From Chrysomallon squamiferum (lineage: Eukaryota > Mollusca > Gastropoda > Neomphalida > Peltospiridae), in the NCBI GenBank assembly GCA_012295275.1, contig CM022670.1, positions 5,296,764-5,360,763 of the forward strand: a stretch of DNA of 64,000 nucleotides, written 5' to 3'. A program made the position numbers and the translations under genes. The notes under the pieces are model-generated. The model worked only from the letters and a program-made list of their open reading frames with translations, was not told the DNA's origin and searched no databases. This document shows positions 60,814 through 64,000 of this stretch, in pieces. Every line of letters begins with the position of its first letter. Position 1 is the first letter of the stretch.

Positions 60814-60886
60814 TGCCGGAACCCGGGATTGAACCGGGGGCCTTTAGATCTTCAGTCTAACGCTCTCCCAACTGAGCTATTCCGGC
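60814..60886 (-). tRNA. tRNA-Phe(GAA), array copy 3
   Basis: Identical tRNA. The trailer is followed by AATAATTTTAC, a T4 run. Flanking ATTGTCG...CGACAAT forms a 7-bp inverted repeat around the tRNA-plus-trailer unit, as also at copy 1. Confidence 0.97.
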
Positions 60887-61163
60887 CGACAATTTTAACT
60901 GTCACGTTCAGTCACTAAAAGTGTTAGTAAAATGTTAATATTTCTTTTCCCATATGATATTAATAATAATGATATTTTTGGTCTAGATAAAGTAAACATT
61001 TCTAATTTTCTGACTGTTTTGAAAGAGACGAAAATTATTAATCAAACAATATTCCAAATATTTCAAATATTAACAGACGACAGTCTTAGATAAATGTGAA
61101 AATAGAGGATGACAAAATACAATGTAATTACGTCGGATCTGAATTAAGGATTTTGTAAATACG

Positions 61164-61228
<65 letters not shown>

Positions 61229-61685
61229 GGTTTTTGGTTGGTACCATGATTTTTCCGACTTCCATGTGTTCACGAAGTCAGGATAGCTATCACGCTATTT
61301 AATATAGCACAACTTTACATTCCACACAGCACTTCAGTCAGTGTGGCGTAGAACAAGTGCAAACAATCAAATAATAATAATTATAAATACATAAAATAAT
61401 AGTAATTAGAAGAAAAACATGTACTTCAATTAGATCATCATATCTTCTTTACTTCATTTTATTTTTTCTTTCAATGAAAATCTAAAAATAAAATATTTAC
61501 ATAAATAAAATAAAATGAATAAATTATTTTCTGGTTGCAGGATGACTTAAAAAAAATAAAAAGATAATTACCCGCGATCATGGCGGGGAGAATGGAATAA
61601 TGTTTTATAGAACAAAAATCTTCTCGAAACTGCAACATACAATAAATAAAATGTATGGTCGACCGCCAGAGTCCGACTTGCTCTG

Positions 61686-61758
61686 TGCCGGAACCCGGGA
61701 TTGAACCGGGGGCCTTTAGATCTTCAGTCTAACGCTCTCCCAACTGAGCTATTCCGGC
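61686..61758 (-). tRNA. tRNA-Phe(GAA), array copy 4
   Basis: Identical tRNA. Its upstream spacer (61759-62065) matches the upstream spacer of copy 3 (60887-61165) closely, showing that units were duplicated together with flanks. The trailer is followed by ATACATTTTATTTATTG (T4). Confidence 0.97.
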
Positions 61759-62354
61759 CGACAAGTTTAACTCTCACGTTCAGTCACTAAAAGTGTTAGT
61801 AAAATGTTAATATTTCTTTTCCCATATGATAGTAATAATAATGTTATTTTTGGTCTAGATAAAATAAATATTCAAATTTTCTGTTTTGAAGGAGACGAAA
61901 ATTATTAATCTAACAAAACTCCATACATTTCAAATATTTACAGACGACAATCTTACATAAATGTGAAAATAAATAAAAAATTCATAAAAAATAGAGGATG
62001 ACAAAATACAATTTAATTACATCGGATCTGAATTAAGGATTTTGTAAATACGAATAATTAACAAAATAATAATTAGATCATCATATCTTCTTTACTTCTT
62101 TTATTTTTTATCTCTCAATTAAAATCTAAAAAAATATTTACATGGGAATGTAAAGAAATAAAATGAATAAATTATTTTCTGGTTACAGGATGACTTAAAA
62201 AATAAAAAGATAATTATCCGGGAACATGGAGGGGGGGGGGTAGAATGGAATAATGTTTTAGAGAACAAAAATCTTGTCGAAACTGCAACATACCTTTTTA
62301 ACAAAATAAAATAAATAAAATGTATGGTCGACCGCCAGAGTCCGACTTGCTCTG

Positions 62355-62427
62355 TGCCGGAACCCGGGATTGAACCGGGGGCCTTTAGATCTTCAGTCTA
62401 ACGCTCTCCCAACTGAGCTATTCCGGC
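62355..62427 (-). tRNA. tRNA-Phe(GAA), array copy 5
   Basis: Identical tRNA at the upstream end of the array. Its downstream spacer (about 62070-62354) repeats the spacer downstream of copy 4 (about 61425-61685) with a G-run expansion near 62229-62240. Confidence 0.97.
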
Positions 62428-62433
62428 CGACAA

Positions 62434-64000
62434 GATCATATGCTATTTGTAATCATTTGTGCTAATGGCAGCATTATTTCAGAAACTTTATTATTTCCTC
62501 ATCTCATCTCATCTTCACTTCAAGGATTCTCGACCATATATATGAAATTAATCATTTCTAAGTTTGTATTTCGTTCCACGCAGAACTAAAACATAAAGCT
62601 GAATCAAGATGGATTTGTTATGTAGTAAAAAAGATCTTCTTCAGTGAAACTGTTGAGATATCTCCCGTTCGAGCCAAGTGGCACATGACTGACTTACTAA
62701 CATAAAAAAAAAAAAAAAAAAATTGCTGCTAATCGCAAAAAGGGTTTAATGGGATTTTCTTTTTCATGATATGTATTCAGTATTGTCTCTTAATAATTTT
62801 ACCAATATGACTTTATTTTCTGCAGTTTATTTTACTTCAGAGATTTGCCGAAAATGACAGAGATTTAAGCATGTATCTTTAAAGCTTTATTGAATTTGGA
62901 CAAGGCCACAATTAAAGGAGAAAACATCGAGTCAGTTAGAAGCAGGTTAATTCTTGTGCACATATTAGCACAAAAGGAAGAGAAAAAGAGAAGAAAGAAA
63001 GGGAGAAAAAAAAGAAAAAAAAAAAAAAAAGAGCTCATATTGCGAATCCTGGAGGCTTTCTGCAGTTTGCTAGCCTCGGCCTTAACACCTCGCTTCGTAC
63101 GAGCCAGACTGCACACAAAATTGCTTTGACTCATTTCAACTGATTTCGACTGGAGTGGAGATCCAGAACATATTACGCCTTCATTTATTTATACTGGCGT
63201 AATAAATTTAATTAGACCTCTAATTCACCTTTTCTTGTAGCATCGAGTTTGGCAAATCGCGTTATCGAGACATTGTCCTCGATTCAATCTGATTACCGTA
63301 ACCGTACATCAATATCGAGACTGCCACATTGGCCTTGCACACATCGCTTGAGTAATGCCGCTTGAACCAGTAATCAAGAGCGGTTTCAGATTGCATGTAG
63401 TTCTCTTTCTTTCTCTTTTTTTTAAAAATATATTTATAATACAGGCTTAGCTAATTTATCAAGCGATTGTACTGAAAATAAATAATTTTTAATTTAGTGA
63501 TTATTTAATGCTATTTGAAAATCAATGTCGTTTGTACGGAAAAAGAATCTGGATTGATACGAATATGAACAGACCACCTCCGAGAATATTAAATTATTTT
63601 AGACTAATATGGATTTAAAAATACATTGCAATATATTAAACATTAAACACTGAACGATATCAATCCATTGTTAATCTTATCCCCTCATTCCAGCCGGTTA
63701 TTCATTTTTATTTTTATTTATTTTGTAAAACTAACTAAATAAATAATTTGAATTTGTCTTTCATATATGAAATGTATAGAAATATAATACAGTATGATGG
63801 GTTTGCTTTATTTTGTAGTCACCGTCTCATAAAATAATGTGCAGATTTCCACTCCTTTGTTGATACCCACTTCGTAAAATAAAATATAACTGGTTTCTTC
63901 TTTGTTGTTGTGATCTACACTTGAGAATAAATTATTATGGAACTCGCGCTGATGTTGTGGACTGCGTCTTACGTCTCAGAATATGTTCTGCTTTGGTGGC
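62434..64000. other. Non-coding end of window with one complex island
   Basis: No gene recognised. A poly-A near 62704-62721 and a purine-rich tract at 62970-63033 occur. The patch 63050-63400 is less AT-rich and complex but has no long frame, so it might be a regulatory element. The rest is AT-rich. Confidence 0.5.

Larger units (their letters stand above)
59318..62433 (-). repeat. Tandem tRNA-Phe array with diverged spacers
   Basis: Five tRNA units at spacings of 943, 525, 872 and 669 bp. The conserved core of each is a 6-nt leader (TTGTCG), the tRNA and a 28-nt trailer. Units ending at copies 4 and 5 are clearly homologous across their spacers; the unit of copy 3 is weakly so. An AAT array (61168-61225) and about 200 bp of extra sequence enlarge one spacer. 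Identical tRNAs with diverged spacers suggest homogenisation or selection on the core. Confidence 0.85.

Overview
The window is AT-rich animal nuclear DNA, crowded with microsatellites and with few coding segments. An intron-containing FBXO8 orthologue, eukaryotic tRNA genes with Pol III-type architecture and a Tx1-like non-LTR retrotransposon point to a metazoan. The microsatellite style and the retrotransposon ORF1 suggest a lophotrochozoan, perhaps a mollusc, but the species cannot be fixed from sequence alone.

Layout. (1) 1-3593: AT-rich DNA, probably holding the FBXO8 3' UTR. (2) 3594-6298, minus strand: a complete five-exon FBXO8 (F-box plus Sec7-like domain, 280 aa), with a likely upstream non-coding exon ending at 7427. 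Two of its exon/intron boundaries have decayed local duplicates. (3) About 7.5-33.9 kb: a large non-coding stretch with simple repeats, two SINE-like relics, a CpG-dense island near 28.43-28.70 kb and a 27-bp minisatellite at 31.6-32.1 kb. No convincing protein-coding gene was found there. (4) 33905-43484 and 49879-59398: two near-identical copies of a roughly 9.5-kb segment, each carrying a GC-richer 5' region and a short first coding exon that ends at a good splice donor. A run of exactly 200 N lies just before the second copy. (5) 43484-49678: a Tx1-like LINE on the minus strand, inserted into a tRNA-Phe gene at the end of copy 1. (6) 59346-62427: five intact tRNA-Phe(GAA) genes in a diverged tandem array on the minus strand, following copy 2. 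(7) 62428-64000: non-coding sequence with one complex island.

The most notable region is 43.4-49.7 kb. Read on the minus strand the order is: LINE, poly(A), 3' half of a tRNA-Val(AAC) gene with 64 nt of flank, poly(A), 3' half of another tRNA-Val(AAC) gene with about 685 nt of flank, poly(A), 3' part of tRNA-Phe. All three poly(A) junctions fall at nearly the same tRNA position (about 21-24, the 3' edge of the D loop). Each segment ends with AATAAA just before its poly(A). The simplest reading is a tRNA-gene-targeting LINE that carried 3' flanks along through serial read-through (3' transduction) over three successive insertions. The second copy of the 9.5-kb segment supplies the uninterrupted tRNA-Phe site. 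With the 200-N gap, this suggests that the two copies are alternative haplotypes and that the LINE insertion is polymorphic.
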